Shown in pieces: positions 35,234-43,762 of a stretch of 64,000 nucleotides of DNA (position 1 is its first letter; every line of letters begins with the position of its first letter). Both the position numbers and the translations under genes were made by a program. The notes below the pieces were generated by a model. It saw only the letters and a list, made by a program, of their open reading frames with translations, was not told the DNA's origin and ran no database searches. This DNA is from Gordonia alkanivorans NBRC 16433 (GTDB lineage Bacteria; Actinomycetota; Actinomycetes; Mycobacteriales; Mycobacteriaceae): NCBI RefSeq assembly GCF_000225505.1, contig NZ_BACI01000050.1, positions 278,152-342,151 on the forward strand. Direction: 5' to 3'.

Positions 35234-35530
35234 ATGCACGCCGACCAGAAGACCGAAACGCCGGACGACGCCCAGGGCGCTGACCTCGCCGGAGACGCCG
35301 CGAGCAGTGACCCGGGGAAGGGCCTGGCAGCGGTTCGAGCGCTGCGCACGTTGGCCGACCGACTCGAAGAAGTTCAGGTCGCCAACGCTCGGGCCAATGG
35401 CTGGAGCTGGCAGGCGATCGCCGAAGTGCTGCAGATCAGCCGGCAGGCCGTGCATCAGAAGCACTCACAACGTGAGGTCCGCGAGGGCGGACCCGAAGGA
35501 GTCAAAGATGTTCGAACGATTCACTCGTGA
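35234..35530 (+). CDS. Helix-turn-helix protein paired with a Clp N-domain protein
   Basis: This 98-residue protein has an acidic first 30 residues and a sigma-like helix-turn-helix: RLEEVQVANARANGWSWQAIAEVLQISRQAVHQKH, the pattern of small regulators that stand before Clp N-terminal-domain genes in actinobacteria. It likely binds the two inverted repeats directly upstream and represses its own operon. Its last 23 bases overlap the start of the next gene, which has its own strong ribosome site inside this frame. Confidence 0.78.
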   Translation: MHADQKTETPDDAQGADLAGDAASSDPGKGLAAVRALRTLADRLEEVQVANARANGWSWQAIAEVLQISRQAVHQKHSQREVREGGPEGVKDVRTIHS

Positions 35531-36356
35531 TGACAAGATGCTGCTGGCTTTCGCCACGCAGGAGGCCGCCGACCTCGGCCATCGGCAACTCGGCAACGAC
35601 CACCTCATCCTGGGCATGCTCTGCAACGCCCGGAGTCCGCTGTTCTCGATCCTCGCCGATCAGGAGCTGACCCTGGCATCGGCGCGGGAAGTGGTGCGCA
35701 AGTACCACGACGAGCACGCCGACCAGGCCGATGTGACGGACACCGACGACGAGTCGGCGCGCCGGCGCTACGAGGAGGACCGGGAAGCGCTGCGCAGCAT
35801 CGGGATCGACCTCGACAAGGTCCGCGAAGCCGTTCGCGGACGATTCGGTGAGGACCTGTCCGACGGCTGGGGCGAACGCCCCGGACGGGGGCCGGGCCGA
35901 CGAGGAGGGCCCGACGACGGTCGTGGGCACGGCCGAGGACGTGGACGCCGGCACGGACACGGTCATCATGGACCGCACCGTGCCCGCGGACCCCGCCCCG
36001 ATTGCGGGCCAGAAGGTTTCGACCCGCGCTTCGGCCCCGAGGGTGCCGGCGGCTTCGGACCCGGACCGTTCGGCCCCGGCGGCGAGGGACCCTGGGAACC
36101 GGGTCGTGGCCGTCGTGGTCCGCGCGGGCGGGGTAACCGCCCCCGGTTCGCGTCGGACACTCGCGCAGTGTTCGCCCGGGCGGTCGAGATCGCCCGCGAA
36201 CGCGGCGACCGCCAGCTCCGCGCCGAGTACCTGCTGCTCGGCATCATCGACACCGCCGACGAGGCTTCGCGGGCGCTGATCGAATCGGCCACCACCGCAG
36301 ATGAACTCAAGGCCGCCGTGTGGGCGAGCCTGCCCGAGGTCGACGCGGAGGTCTGA
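35508..36356 (+). CDS. Clp N-terminal (double Clp-N) domain protein with Gly/Arg/His-rich linker
   Basis: This 282-residue protein has a ClpC/ClpA-type N domain (MFERFTRDDKMLLAFATQEAADLGHRQLGNDHLILGML, residues 1-80), then a linker of about 80-90 residues (about 120-210) made mostly of Gly, Arg, His and Pro, then a second Clp-N repeat (RAVFARAVEIARERGDRQLRAEYLLLGII). No AAA+ ATPase domain is present, so it is not an unfoldase; such proteins may be adaptors that recognise damaged proteins, for example arginine-phosphorylated ones, as the ClpC N domain does. ATG 35508 has GAAGGAG six bases upstream. Confidence 0.78.
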   Translation: MFERFTRDDKMLLAFATQEAADLGHRQLGNDHLILGMLCNARSPLFSILADQELTLASAREVVRKYHDEHADQADVTDTDDESARRRYEEDREALRSIGIDLDKVREAVRGRFGEDLSDGWGERPGRGPGRRGGPDDGRGHGRGRGRRHGHGHHGPHRARGPRPDCGPEGFDPRFGPEGAGGFGPGPFGPGGEGPWEPGRGRRGPRGRGNRPRFASDTRAVFARAVEIARERGDRQLRAEYLLLGIIDTADEASRALIESATTADELKAAVWASLPEVDAEV

Positions 36357-36366
36357 TTCCCGATAC

Positions 36367-36407
36367 GAAGAAGCCCGCCCCGGAGCAGATCCGGAGCGGG
36401 CTTCTTC
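36367..36407. terminator. Bidirectional terminator between the ClpN-protein gene and menA
   Basis: GAAGAAGCCCGC (36367-36378) pairs with GCGGGCTTCTTC (36396-36407), with an inner CCGGA/TCCGG pair. Both outer arms are U-rich on their 3' side in each direction (TTCTTC), so it can serve both convergent genes. It lies 10 bases after the stop at 36356 and 10 before the menA stop. Confidence 0.85.
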
Positions 36408-36416
36408 GCCGGCAGA

Positions 36417-37301
36417 CTATGAGGTCAGTGCCAACGCCACCGCGGTGACGACCGCCCACGCCAGCATCGCCTTGCCGGTCGTCCCGATCGACGGGATCAG
36501 CGCCGGACCCTGCGCCCCGGTGCGGACCGGCGTGTACGCCTGCCACAGCAGTGGGAACGTCAACAGCCCGACGAGCGCCCACGGGGTCGCGAAGGCCAGC
36601 GCCACGCTCATCACGAGCGGGGCCATCAGCAGGACGGCGAAGAGGATTCGGGTGCGGGGGTCGCCCAACCGGACGGCGAGGGTGATCTTGCCGCTCTCGG
36701 TGTCGGAGGGGATGTCGCGCAGGTTGTTGACGACCAGCACGCTGCAGGAGACCGCGCCGACACCCACCGCGCAGGCGAGGCCGACCAGGTCGACGCGGTC
36801 CGACGTCACGAACTGGGTTCCGAGCACCGCGACCAGACCGAAGAACACGAACACCGCGACCTCGCCCCAGCCCGCATAGCCGTACGGCCGCTTACCGCCC
36901 GTGTAGAACCAGGCACCCGCGATGCACACCGCACCCACCACGACCAGCCACCAGGCCGTTGCGATCGCCAGCACGAGACCGCACACCGCCCCGATGCCGA
37001 AGCAGATGAACGCCGCGGCCTTCACCGAACCCGGGGACGCCAGACCCGAGCCGACGAGGCGCAACGGACCGACACGGTCGTCGTCGGTGCCGCGCACACC
37101 GTCGGAGTAGTCGTTCGCGAAGTTCACGCCGATGATGAACGCCACCGCCACGACCAGTGCGAGCCCGGCCTTCCACCACGAGATCCCTCCCCATCCCGAG
37201 GTGCCGTGGAGCGCCGCTCCGACGCCGGCCACGACGGGCGCCACGGCATTGGGGAGAGTCCGCGGGCGTGCGCCCTGAATCCACTGCGATGCGGTTGCCA
37301 C
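36417..37301 (-). CDS. menA: 1,4-dihydroxy-2-naphthoate polyprenyltransferase
   Basis: MenA joins a polyprenyl chain to 1,4-dihydroxy-2-naphthoate in the membrane to make demethylmenaquinone. The 294-residue protein has eight or nine hydrophobic segments, the first Asp-rich motif [17 protein letters not shown] and the second [14 protein letters not shown], both needed for Mg-diphosphate binding. I choose GTG 37301 ([17 protein letters not shown]), the typical MenA N-terminus. It is near menE, as in mycobacteria. Confidence 0.95.
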   Translation of the reverse strand: MATASQWIQGARPRTLPNAVAPVVAGVGAALHGTSGWGGISWWKAGLALVVAVAFIIGVNFANDYSDGVRGTDDDRVGPLRLVGSGLASPGSVKAAAFICFGIGAVCGLVLAIATAWWLVVVGAVCIAGAWFYTGGKRPYGYAGWGEVAVFVFFGLVAVLGTQFVTSDRVDLVGLACAVGVGAVSCSVLVVNNLRDIPSDTESGKITLAVRLGDPRTRILFAVLLMAPLVMSVALAFATPWALVGLLTFPLLWQAYTPVRTGAQGPALIPSIGTTGKAMLAWAVVTAVALALTS

Positions 37302-37440
37302 GGATCGATCCTGCCACGCCGCCGGATCGCCGCCGACCACCCCATCAGATGTCGCGCATCGTTGCGACGCGCGACACGATCGGCGACATCTGCGGCCGGC
37401 CTCAGTAACCCGGAACCGTACCGACCTGCGGATACGTCTG

Positions 37441-38322
37441 ATGAGAGTGCGTACTCCACCGAAACTGCGGGCCGTTGCCCTCGAACACGACGGTGTCATC
37501 ACCGCCGGCGAGGCACGCGATCACGGACTGGATCGCTCGGCGGTGCACCGTCGGGTGGCCGCCTGCGAATGGGTCCGTGTCCGACCCCGGCTGTACCGAC
37601 TCGCCGACCACCCTGTGACCGACCGCACCACAACCCGGATCGCGACGCTGTCCGTCGGTCCCTCGGCGATCCTGTCGGGACTGGCGGCGGCATGGTGGCA
37701 TGGCATCGTCGACGACCCGCCCGCGACGATCACCGTCACCGCTCCCCGCGGACGGCACGGTCCACCGGTCAAGGGGGTGCGCATCATCAACCGGTCCCTC
37801 GACGACGCGGATATCCTCGTCCGAGGAGACCTGCGGGTCACCGGAATTGCGCTGTCGGCGCTCGAAGGGGCGGTCGAACAGGGGGCCGGGGTGATCGACT
37901 CGGCGCTGCAACAGCGTCGGATCACCGTCGATCGACTGGAGGAGGCCTACCGACGTCGGTACCGCTGTGTCGGAGCCGCCGAGATGGGACCGATGGTCGA
38001 ATTGCTGGAGTCCGGCGCACGATCGGCCGCGGAGCGGCTCGCGGTGACGATCCTCGACGACGCGGGGATCGTCGGCTGGGTCGCCAACCATCCCAGTTGC
38101 GGGTACGAGATCGATCTCGCGTTCCTCGAGCAGATGGTGGCGGTGGAGCTCGACGGCTTCGCGTTCCACCGGGACGCCGGGACGTTTCAGAACGACCGCA
38201 CCCGACGGAACGCGCTGATCGCGGCCGGCTGGACTGTTCTGAACTTCACCTGGAGTGACCTGACGGAACGGGCCGGCTACGTCGCGTCGACCATCCGTCA
38301 GGCGATCAGCGTCGCGGCTTGA
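37441..38322 (+). CDS. AbiEi-type N-domain protein with DUF559-like endonuclease fold
   Basis: This 293-residue protein has an N-terminal winged helix like that of AbiEi-type antitoxins ([42 protein letters not shown]) and a C-terminal region like DUF559/Vsr-type PD-(D/E)XK nucleases: [22 protein letters not shown], then [20 protein letters not shown]. Such proteins are found in many copies in Gordonia and Rhodococcus; no toxin partner lies next to it, so it is an orphan. Whether it cuts DNA is unproven. The catalytic pattern D...ELDG is present. Confidence 0.75.
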   Translation: MRVRTPPKLRAVALEHDGVITAGEARDHGLDRSAVHRRVAACEWVRVRPRLYRLADHPVTDRTTTRIATLSVGPSAILSGLAAAWWHGIVDDPPATITVTAPRGRHGPPVKGVRIINRSLDDADILVRGDLRVTGIALSALEGAVEQGAGVIDSALQQRRITVDRLEEAYRRRYRCVGAAEMGPMVELLESGARSAAERLAVTILDDAGIVGWVANHPSCGYEIDLAFLEQMVAVELDGFAFHRDAGTFQNDRTRRNALIAAGWTVLNFTWSDLTERAGYVASTIRQAISVAA

Positions 38323-38369
38323 CCGCAGTTGTCGCGAAAGGTGTTGCGGCCCGACACGATCCGCGACAC

Positions 38370-39482
38370 CTACGAAGAGAAGCGACGCCGCAACTCGCGC
38401 CGGTCGGGTTTACCCGGACCGCGCAGCGGCAGCTCGTCGACCTCGATGACCTCGCGCGGCGCCGCAAACCGGCCGAGTCGTTCGGCGACCGAACCACGAA
38501 TCCGGTTGGCGTCGAGGAGCTCTCCGCGCCGTGCGACGACCACCGCGACGACCTTTTCGCCGAGACGGTCGTCGGGGAGCCCGACGACGACGCATTCGGC
38601 GACCGACGGGTCCTCGGCGATCACGGCCTCGACCACCTGCGGCACGACGATGAGTCCGCCGGTGGAGATCGCCTCGTCGGCGCGCCCGACGATCGACAGG
38701 ACACCGGCGTCGAGGCGACCGAGGTCGTCGGTGCGGAACCAACCGGACTCGGCGAAGGTGGGATGATCCGGCAGATTCCGGTAGCCGTGGGCGACCATGG
38801 GGCCGCCGAGGATGACGCGACCGACACCGTCGGGCGACGGCTCGTCGATGCGGATGGAGACGCCGTCGAGCGGGATGCCGTCGTAGACACAACCGCCTGC
38901 GGTCTCACTCATCCCGTAGGTGCGGACGATGGGGAGTCCCTCGTCGACGGCCCGGTGCAACAGGGGAGCGGGGGTCGCCGCACCGCCGACGAGCAGGCCG
39001 TCGGCGGAGCGCAGCGCGGCGGTCGCCCGTGGTGAGTCGAGGACCTTGATCAGCTGCGTCGGCACGAGTGAGGTGTAGCGACGGGGCCCGTCCAGCCGCT
39101 CGAGCGCATCGGCGAACGCGTCGGCGTCGAAGCCCACAGCCAGGTCGAGGACGGCGGGTGTGTGTCCGGAGGCGAAGGCCCGCAGCAGGACCTGCAGTCC
39201 GGCGATGTGATGCGGGGCGAGGGCCAGGAGCCAGTTGCCCGGGCCGCCGAGGCGGTTCGCGGTCGCCCGCGCCGACGCGGCCAGCGTCGCCGGGGTGTGC
39301 TGAGCCCCTTTGGGAATGCCGGTCGACCCCGACGTGGAGACCACGAGCGAGACCTCGTCGGCGATCGGCTCACCCACCGCCAGCGCTTCGGTCAGAAGCG
39401 CTGTCTCGCGGGCGTCGTCGGGGGTGGGGACGATCGCGACCGAACCGTCGAGCACCGCCAGCAGCTCGTCGCGTCGGTCCAC
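38370..39482 (-). CDS. menE: o-Succinylbenzoate-CoA ligase
   Basis: MenE activates o-succinylbenzoate to its CoA ester in menaquinone synthesis. The 370-residue ANL enzyme has the P-loop STSGSTGIPKGA, YGMSETAGG, GWFRTDDLG and the C-terminal catalytic lysine in PGKPDRREL. It is short, as MenE of mycobacteria is. The only standard start is GTG 39482, but homologous-looking residues VLRTLRALSLPSRPEVV extend upstream to a CTG at 39527 that overlaps the stop of the DUF3349 gene (CTGA). A CTG start with coupling is possible. Gene order with DUF3349, small membrane protein and pit matches Rv0542c-Rv0545c. Confidence 0.9.
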   Translation of the reverse strand: MDRRDELLAVLDGSVAIVPTPDDARETALLTEALAVGEPIADEVSLVVSTSGSTGIPKGAQHTPATLAASARATANRLGGPGNWLLALAPHHIAGLQVLLRAFASGHTPAVLDLAVGFDADAFADALERLDGPRRYTSLVPTQLIKVLDSPRATAALRSADGLLVGGAATPAPLLHRAVDEGLPIVRTYGMSETAGGCVYDGIPLDGVSIRIDEPSPDGVGRVILGGPMVAHGYRNLPDHPTFAESGWFRTDDLGRLDAGVLSIVGRADEAISTGGLIVVPQVVEAVIAEDPSVAECVVVGLPDDRLGEKVVAVVVARRGELLDANRIRGSVAERLGRFAAPREVIEVDELPLRGPGKPDRRELRRRFSS

Positions 39483-39523
39483 GACCTCCGGCCGAGAGGG
39501 AAGGGAAAGGGCGCGAAGAGTTC

Positions 39524-39847
39524 TCAGGACTCGGCCCGATTCGCGTCGGGTCCGTCGAACGGCCAGCCCGACGATTCCAGGTGACGGCGCACGCGGGCGA
39601 TGTCGTCCTCGTGCGGTAGCTCGCGGGTGACCTTGGTGATCGCGACGGCCGCGTCGATCTGGGAGATCGGCTCGGGAGGTGGCGGCGACTGACGAATCAG
39701 CCGCGACGACACCTCCTGCACCTCGTCTTCACTGAGCTGACGGCGCAGGAGGGCGACGAGTGGAATGTAGTCGCCCTGGGGTACGCCGTCGGGATATCCG
39801 GTGCGCAGCCATTCGATGATGCGGTAGAGCAACTGTGGGCGGTCCAC
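39524..39847 (-). CDS. DUF3349 family protein (first of two)
   Basis: This 107-residue protein (MDRPQLLYRIIEWLRTGYPDGVP) is made of two short helical halves: the GYPDGVPQGDYIPLVALLRRQL segment and a second half ending HLESSGWPF. It is the counterpart of Rv0543c, of known fold but unknown function. It lies directly before menE, which it touches by stop/CTG overlap. The second copy lies 131 bases upstream, with about 45% of visible positions alike, so the pair arose by duplication. Confidence 0.8.
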   Translation of the reverse strand: MDRPQLLYRIIEWLRTGYPDGVPQGDYIPLVALLRRQLSEDEVQEVSSRLIRQSPPPPEPISQIDAAVAITKVTRELPHEDDIARVRRHLESSGWPFDGPDANRAES

Positions 39848-39978
39848 TCCTCACCCCCTTTCTTCGACGGGACGCAGGTGCGTCGGGCGCGTTGCGGTGA
39901 CGCGGATGCGTACCCACTCAGCGTGATTGTAGGTTTCGGCGCCACGCGGTCGGTCCTCGGTGTCTGCGGAGCGCGATG

Positions 39979-40287
39979 TCAGGCTCGGCTGGACACCAGC
40001 GGCCAGCCGACGGCGGCGAGACGTCCGGCGACCTGGTTGACCTCTTCGGGCGTCGGGGGTTCGCTGGTGACCCGCTTGATGGCGTCGCTGATCTGGTTCT
40101 CGGTCACCGGTTCCCGGGGGCCGTACTCCTTGACCAGTTGCAGTGCGACGGCAGTGACCTGCTCATCGGTCAGCACACGCGTGAGGAGCGCCATCAGGGG
40201 CGGGAAGTCGGTGCGCGAGACACCTTGGGGATAGCCCTTGCGAATCCAGTTGATCACCGATTCGAAGAGCGGGGTTTCACTGCTCAT
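39979..40287 (-). CDS. DUF3349 family protein (second of two)
   Basis: This 102-residue paralogue (MSSETPLFESVINWIRKGYPQGVSRTDF) keeps the GYPxGVxxxDxxPLxALLxRxL core and the C-terminal AAVGWPL. ATG 40287 is chosen; a frame extension to 40314 exists. It lies 56 bases after the small membrane protein gene. Function unknown. Confidence 0.78.
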   Translation of the reverse strand: MSSETPLFESVINWIRKGYPQGVSRTDFPPLMALLTRVLTDEQVTAVALQLVKEYGPREPVTENQISDAIKRVTSEPPTPEEVNQVAGRLAAVGWPLVSSRA

Positions 40288-40343
40288 GATTGATCGCGTC
40301 TCCGGCTCTTGCACATCTGGAACAGCTGTTTACCCGGGTGGGG

Positions 40344-40622
40344 TCACTTGTAACCAAACGGGAAGAGCTTGATGCCGGTGTGGAAGTAGAGGGTCTGCCG
40401 GGTGATCCACAGCAGCGCGGTAAGGATGACGAGTGCGACGACGGCGAAGATCGCGTAGCTCAATACGCGCATCGCCGGGTTGCCCTTGATGACCGAACCG
40501 TCGATGACCTCGTCGGAACCCTGCTCGTGGACCCGGAGGCCGACCGCGAACAGTGCCGGGAGGCCGGCGCCGAAGATCAGGCCGACGACCAGCACCTTGG
40601 CGATCGCCTCGACGATGTCCAT
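40344..40622 (-). CDS. Small membrane protein linked to pit (Rv0544c-like)
   Basis: This 92-residue protein has two hydrophobic segments (KVLVVGLIFGAGLPALFAVGL and VLSYAIFAVVALVILTALLWI) with a polar loop between them. It lies between the phosphate transporter and DUF3349 in the same place as Rv0544c. It may be an accessory subunit of the transporter; this is based on position only. Confidence 0.75.
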   Translation of the reverse strand: MDIVEAIAKVLVVGLIFGAGLPALFAVGLRVHEQGSDEVIDGSVIKGNPAMRVLSYAIFAVVALVILTALLWITRQTLYFHTGIKLFPFGYK

Positions 40623-40670
40623 CTCAGCAGGGTCCTCTCGTGTGCTCGTGTTGTGGTCGGCCCGTGACGA

Positions 40671-41930
40671 TCAGGCGGACCGGGCGGTGGTGTCCGGGGT
40701 GGCCCCGGGATCGGTCGGCAGCACCGAGCCGGTGGTCTCGTCCCAGTCGTCGTTGACGTTGCCCGCGTCGACCTTGTTCTGCTGCGCGCGCCGGTACATG
40801 TAGGCCGACGCCGCGATGAGGAGGCCGAAGATCGCCGCTGCGCCCGCGACGTCGCCGAGCAGGTGGGCGATGTAGAACGATGCCGCGCCGACGAGTCCGG
40901 CCGCGGGCAGGGTGGTGAGCCACGCCACGGCCATCCGGCCGGCGACAGCCCAGCGGACCTGTGCGCCGCGTTTGCCGACGCCGGAGCCGAGGATCGAACC
41001 GGTGGCGACCTGCGTGGTGGACAGCGCCATCCCGGCTGCGCTGGAGGTCAGGATGATCGCCGCGGATGAGGCCTCGGCGGCCATGCCCTGCGGGGAACTG
41101 ATCTCCACCAGGCCTTTTCCGAGGGTGCGGATGATGCGCCAGCCGCCGAGGTAGGTGCCGATCGCGATGGCGACGGCACAGCTCGCGACGACCCACAGGG
41201 GGAGTCCGTGGCTGACGGTCGAGGCGTCGAGATGGCCGGTGACGATCAGGGCCATCGCGATGACGCCCATGGTCTTCTGCGCGTCACCGGTGCCGTGGGC
41301 GAGCGAGACCAGTGAGGCGCTGGCGATCTGGCCGTATCGGAAACCCTGTTCCTTGCGGCTCTCGGCGAGGTGACGGGTGATCGTGAAGACGAGCCAGGTT
41401 CCGCAAGCGGCGACGAGGCAGGCGATCACCGGGGCGAGCAACGCGGGCACGATGATCTTGCCGAACACCCCGTGCCAGTTCACGCCGGAGAGCCCGATGG
41501 CGGCGATCCCGGAACCGATGAGGCCGCCGAACAGGGCGTGCGAGGAACTCGACGGCAGGCCGAAGAGCCAGGTGAAGAGGTTCCAGAGGATGCCGCCGAT
41601 GAGTCCGGCGAAGATGATCAGCAGCGCGGTCGTCGGGGTGATGCCGGCGACGATCTCGCCGGCGTCGGGGCCGGAGGTCTGCTGGATGTTGAGGACTTCT
41701 TTGGTGATGGTGGCGGCGACCTCGACCGAGAGGAAGGCGCCGACGAGGTTGAGGATGGCGGAGAGTCCGACGGCGACTTTCGGTTTCAGGGCGCCGGTGG
41801 CGATCGAGGTGGCCATGGCGTTGCCGGTGTCGTGGAAGCCGTTGGTGAAATCGAAGCCGAGGGCCGTGATCACCAACAGCACCAGGATCAGCATTTCGCC
41901 GCTCATATTTTCATCATGAGGGCTGGGCAT
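40671..41930 (-). CDS. pitA: Inorganic phosphate transporter, PiT family
   Basis: This 419-residue carrier imports phosphate (or metal-phosphate) with protons. It has two inverted halves with the PiT signatures: GFDFTNGFHDTGNAMATSIATG in the first half and SLAHGTGDAQKTMGVI in the second. About ten hydrophobic segments are visible. The ATG at 41930 is preferred because AGGA lies six bases upstream; an inner ATG at 41906 is also possible. A polar C-terminal tail of about 35 residues is Asp/Thr-rich. Confidence 0.93.
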   Translation of the reverse strand: MPSPHDENMSGEMLILVLLVITALGFDFTNGFHDTGNAMATSIATGALKPKVAVGLSAILNLVGAFLSVEVAATITKEVLNIQQTSGPDAGEIVAGITPTTALLIIFAGLIGGILWNLFTWLFGLPSSSSHALFGGLIGSGIAAIGLSGVNWHGVFGKIIVPALLAPVIACLVAACGTWLVFTITRHLAESRKEQGFRYGQIASASLVSLAHGTGDAQKTMGVIAMALIVTGHLDASTVSHGLPLWVVASCAVAIAIGTYLGGWRIIRTLGKGLVEISSPQGMAAEASSAAIILTSSAAGMALSTTQVATGSILGSGVGKRGAQVRWAVAGRMAVAWLTTLPAAGLVGAASFYIAHLLGDVAGAAAIFGLLIAASAYMYRRAQQNKVDAGNVNDDWDETTGSVLPTDPGATPDTTARSA

Positions 41931-42100
41931 CGAAATTCCTAAACGTCTCGGCACGGTTTCGTGGGGATTCGTTGTCTCCTCGGCGTGTCGCGCTTGTTGT
42001 CGCAGTTCAGCACCGGTGTGTCGTCCGTCGCTCTCCGGGGCGAACGAACGCTCGGCCGGGCATGGTGGAACCGGCGGTCGCTGTGGAAGAATCCGACGCC

Positions 42101-43165
42101 ATGACATCGATGAAGCTGGGCATGCCGATCAACTACGCGGGCGACTTCCGCGAGACCATCAACAATCTCGCCGACTTCGAGGCTGCGGGTGTGGAGCGGA
42201 TCGCGGTGCCGGAGGCCTACAGCTTCGACGCGGTCTCCCAGCTCGGCTTCATCGCCGCGAAGACCGAGAAGATGGAACTGCAGACGGCGATCCTGCCCAT
42301 GTACTCGCGCACCCCGACCAATCTCGCGATGACCGCGGCCGGCCTCGACTACATCAGTGGCGGCCGCGCGGTGCTCGGCATCGGGGCGTCGGGACCGCAG
42401 GTCATCGAGGGCTTCCACGGCGTGAAGTACGACTACCCGCTGGGCCGCGCGCGCGAGCACGCGGAGATCTGTCGCATGGTGTGGCGCCGCGAGAAGCTGA
42501 ACTACCAGGGCAAGCACTACACCCTGCCGCTCGACGAGGAGCACGGCGGTTCGGGACTCGGTAAGTCGCTCAAGATCATCAACCATCCGGTCCGTGAGAA
42601 CATCCCGCTGCTGTTGGCCGCCATCGGGCCGAAAAACATCGAGCTGGCCGCGGAGATGTTCGACGAGCTCCAGCCGATCCTGTTCCACCCGGAGCAGATC
42701 GACGCCGCATTCGGCGAGTCCCTGGCCGCAGGCAGGGCCAAGCGCGACCCGTCGCTGGGCGAGCTCGGCATCGTCGTGCAGGCCACCGCGCGGGTCTCCG
42801 ATGACCCGGAGCAGATCAACAACGCCAAGGAACTCGTCCGCCACCACGCCGCGCTCTACATCGGCGGCATGGGTGCCCGCGGCAAGAACTTCTACAACCA
42901 GCTCGCCATCCGGTACGGCTACGTCGACGAGGCGAAGCTCATCCAGGACCTCTACCTCGACGGCAAGAAGGTCGAGGCCGCCGCGGCCGTCCCCGAGGAG
43001 CTGGTGAACGCCATGTCGCTCATCGGTTCCAAGTCTCAGGTCGCCGAGCGCGTCGCCGCGTTCCGTGCGGCCGGAGTCACCTGCATCCTGGCCTCGCCGA
43101 CCGCGCCCACGCACAAGGAACGGGTCGCCGAGGTCGAGGCGTTGCGCGACGTCTTCGGCGGCTGA
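42101..43165 (+). CDS. LLM-class F420-dependent oxidoreductase
   Basis: This 354-residue protein has the luciferase-like TIM-barrel pattern: MKLGMPINYAGDFRETINNLADFEAAGVERIAVPEAYSFDA, then the TAILPMYSRTPTNLAMTAAGLDYISGGRAVLGIGASGP block that is typical of mycobacterial F420-dependent enzymes. Use of cofactor F420 rather than FMN is inferred from this subfamily. The substrate is unknown. It is divergent from pitA and appears monocistronic. No strong ribosome site is seen for ATG 42101; a second ATG at 42110 is possible. Confidence 0.85.
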   Translation: MTSMKLGMPINYAGDFRETINNLADFEAAGVERIAVPEAYSFDAVSQLGFIAAKTEKMELQTAILPMYSRTPTNLAMTAAGLDYISGGRAVLGIGASGPQVIEGFHGVKYDYPLGRAREHAEICRMVWRREKLNYQGKHYTLPLDEEHGGSGLGKSLKIINHPVRENIPLLLAAIGPKNIELAAEMFDELQPILFHPEQIDAAFGESLAAGRAKRDPSLGELGIVVQATARVSDDPEQINNAKELVRHHAALYIGGMGARGKNFYNQLAIRYGYVDEAKLIQDLYLDGKKVEAAAAVPEELVNAMSLIGSKSQVAERVAAFRAAGVTCILASPTAPTHKERVAEVEALRDVFGG

Positions 43166-43201
43166 CCCCGCCCGGCCGGTCCTCGGCGGTCGCGGAACCT
43201 C

Positions 43202-43762
43202 TCAGTCAGAACACCCCAGTACGGCGGCCTTCGCGAGGCCGCCGTACTGGTATGTGTACACCGCACCCCAGAGCACCGGGTTGGGGCTGTAGTCGCGCGG
43301 GAGCGCGTGCATGACGACGTCGCCGCCGAAACACTGACCGAAGATGAACCGCGCCCGCACCAGGTGGTAACTCCAGCTGACGACTATGACGTCCTGCCAG
43401 TCGTGGCGTCGCGCCATCTCCTGGACGAACATCGCCTCGCCGCGCGTCGTGGAGGGTTTCGGTTCGAAACAGGTGACCGTGATCTCCGGGGTGCTCGCCG
43501 AACACACCCGCGGCATCATCGAATCCTGTTCGGTGTAGGGCCGATAGGGGTCGGAGATCAGTACGTGGTCGGCGTAACCCCTGCGCGCCAACTGGATTCC
43601 GTAGTCCTCGCGGCCGTCGTGTTCGCCGCCCAGGACGACGATGGCGTCGGCCTTGCGAAGCGGGTCGTCGTGGACACGCGTGAACAGCTGGTAGCCGAGC
43701 ACGCCGCCGACGGCCACGGCGACGAGGACTGTGCAGAGCAGCACCCGGATCAGACGTTTCAC
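43202..43762 (-). CDS. DUF218 / YdcF-SanA-ElyC family membrane protein
   Basis: This 186-residue protein starts at the GTG that overlaps the stop of the upstream O-antigen ligase gene (GTGA). It has one N-terminal membrane segment (LIRVLLCTVLVAVAVGGVLGYQLF) and an outer DUF218 domain with ADAIVVLGGEHDGREDYG, HVLISDPYRP, STTRGEAMFVQEMA and VVSWSYHLVRAR. ElyC-type proteins affect undecaprenyl-linked envelope precursors; coupling with a polymer ligase fits that. It is an intact relative of the broken gene at 15 kb. Confidence 0.82.
   Translation of the reverse strand: MKRLIRVLLCTVLVAVAVGGVLGYQLFTRVHDDPLRKADAIVVLGGEHDGREDYGIQLARRGYADHVLISDPYRPYTEQDSMMPRVCSASTPEITVTCFEPKPSTTRGEAMFVQEMARRHDWQDVIVVSWSYHLVRARFIFGQCFGGDVVMHALPRDYSPNPVLWGAVYTYQYGGLAKAAVLGCSD

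Noticed and set aside
35720..36200. Gly/Arg/His-rich stretch as a frameshift or shadow frame
   Set aside because: The Clp-N pattern resumes in the same frame on the far side, so the low-complexity linker is real coding sequence.
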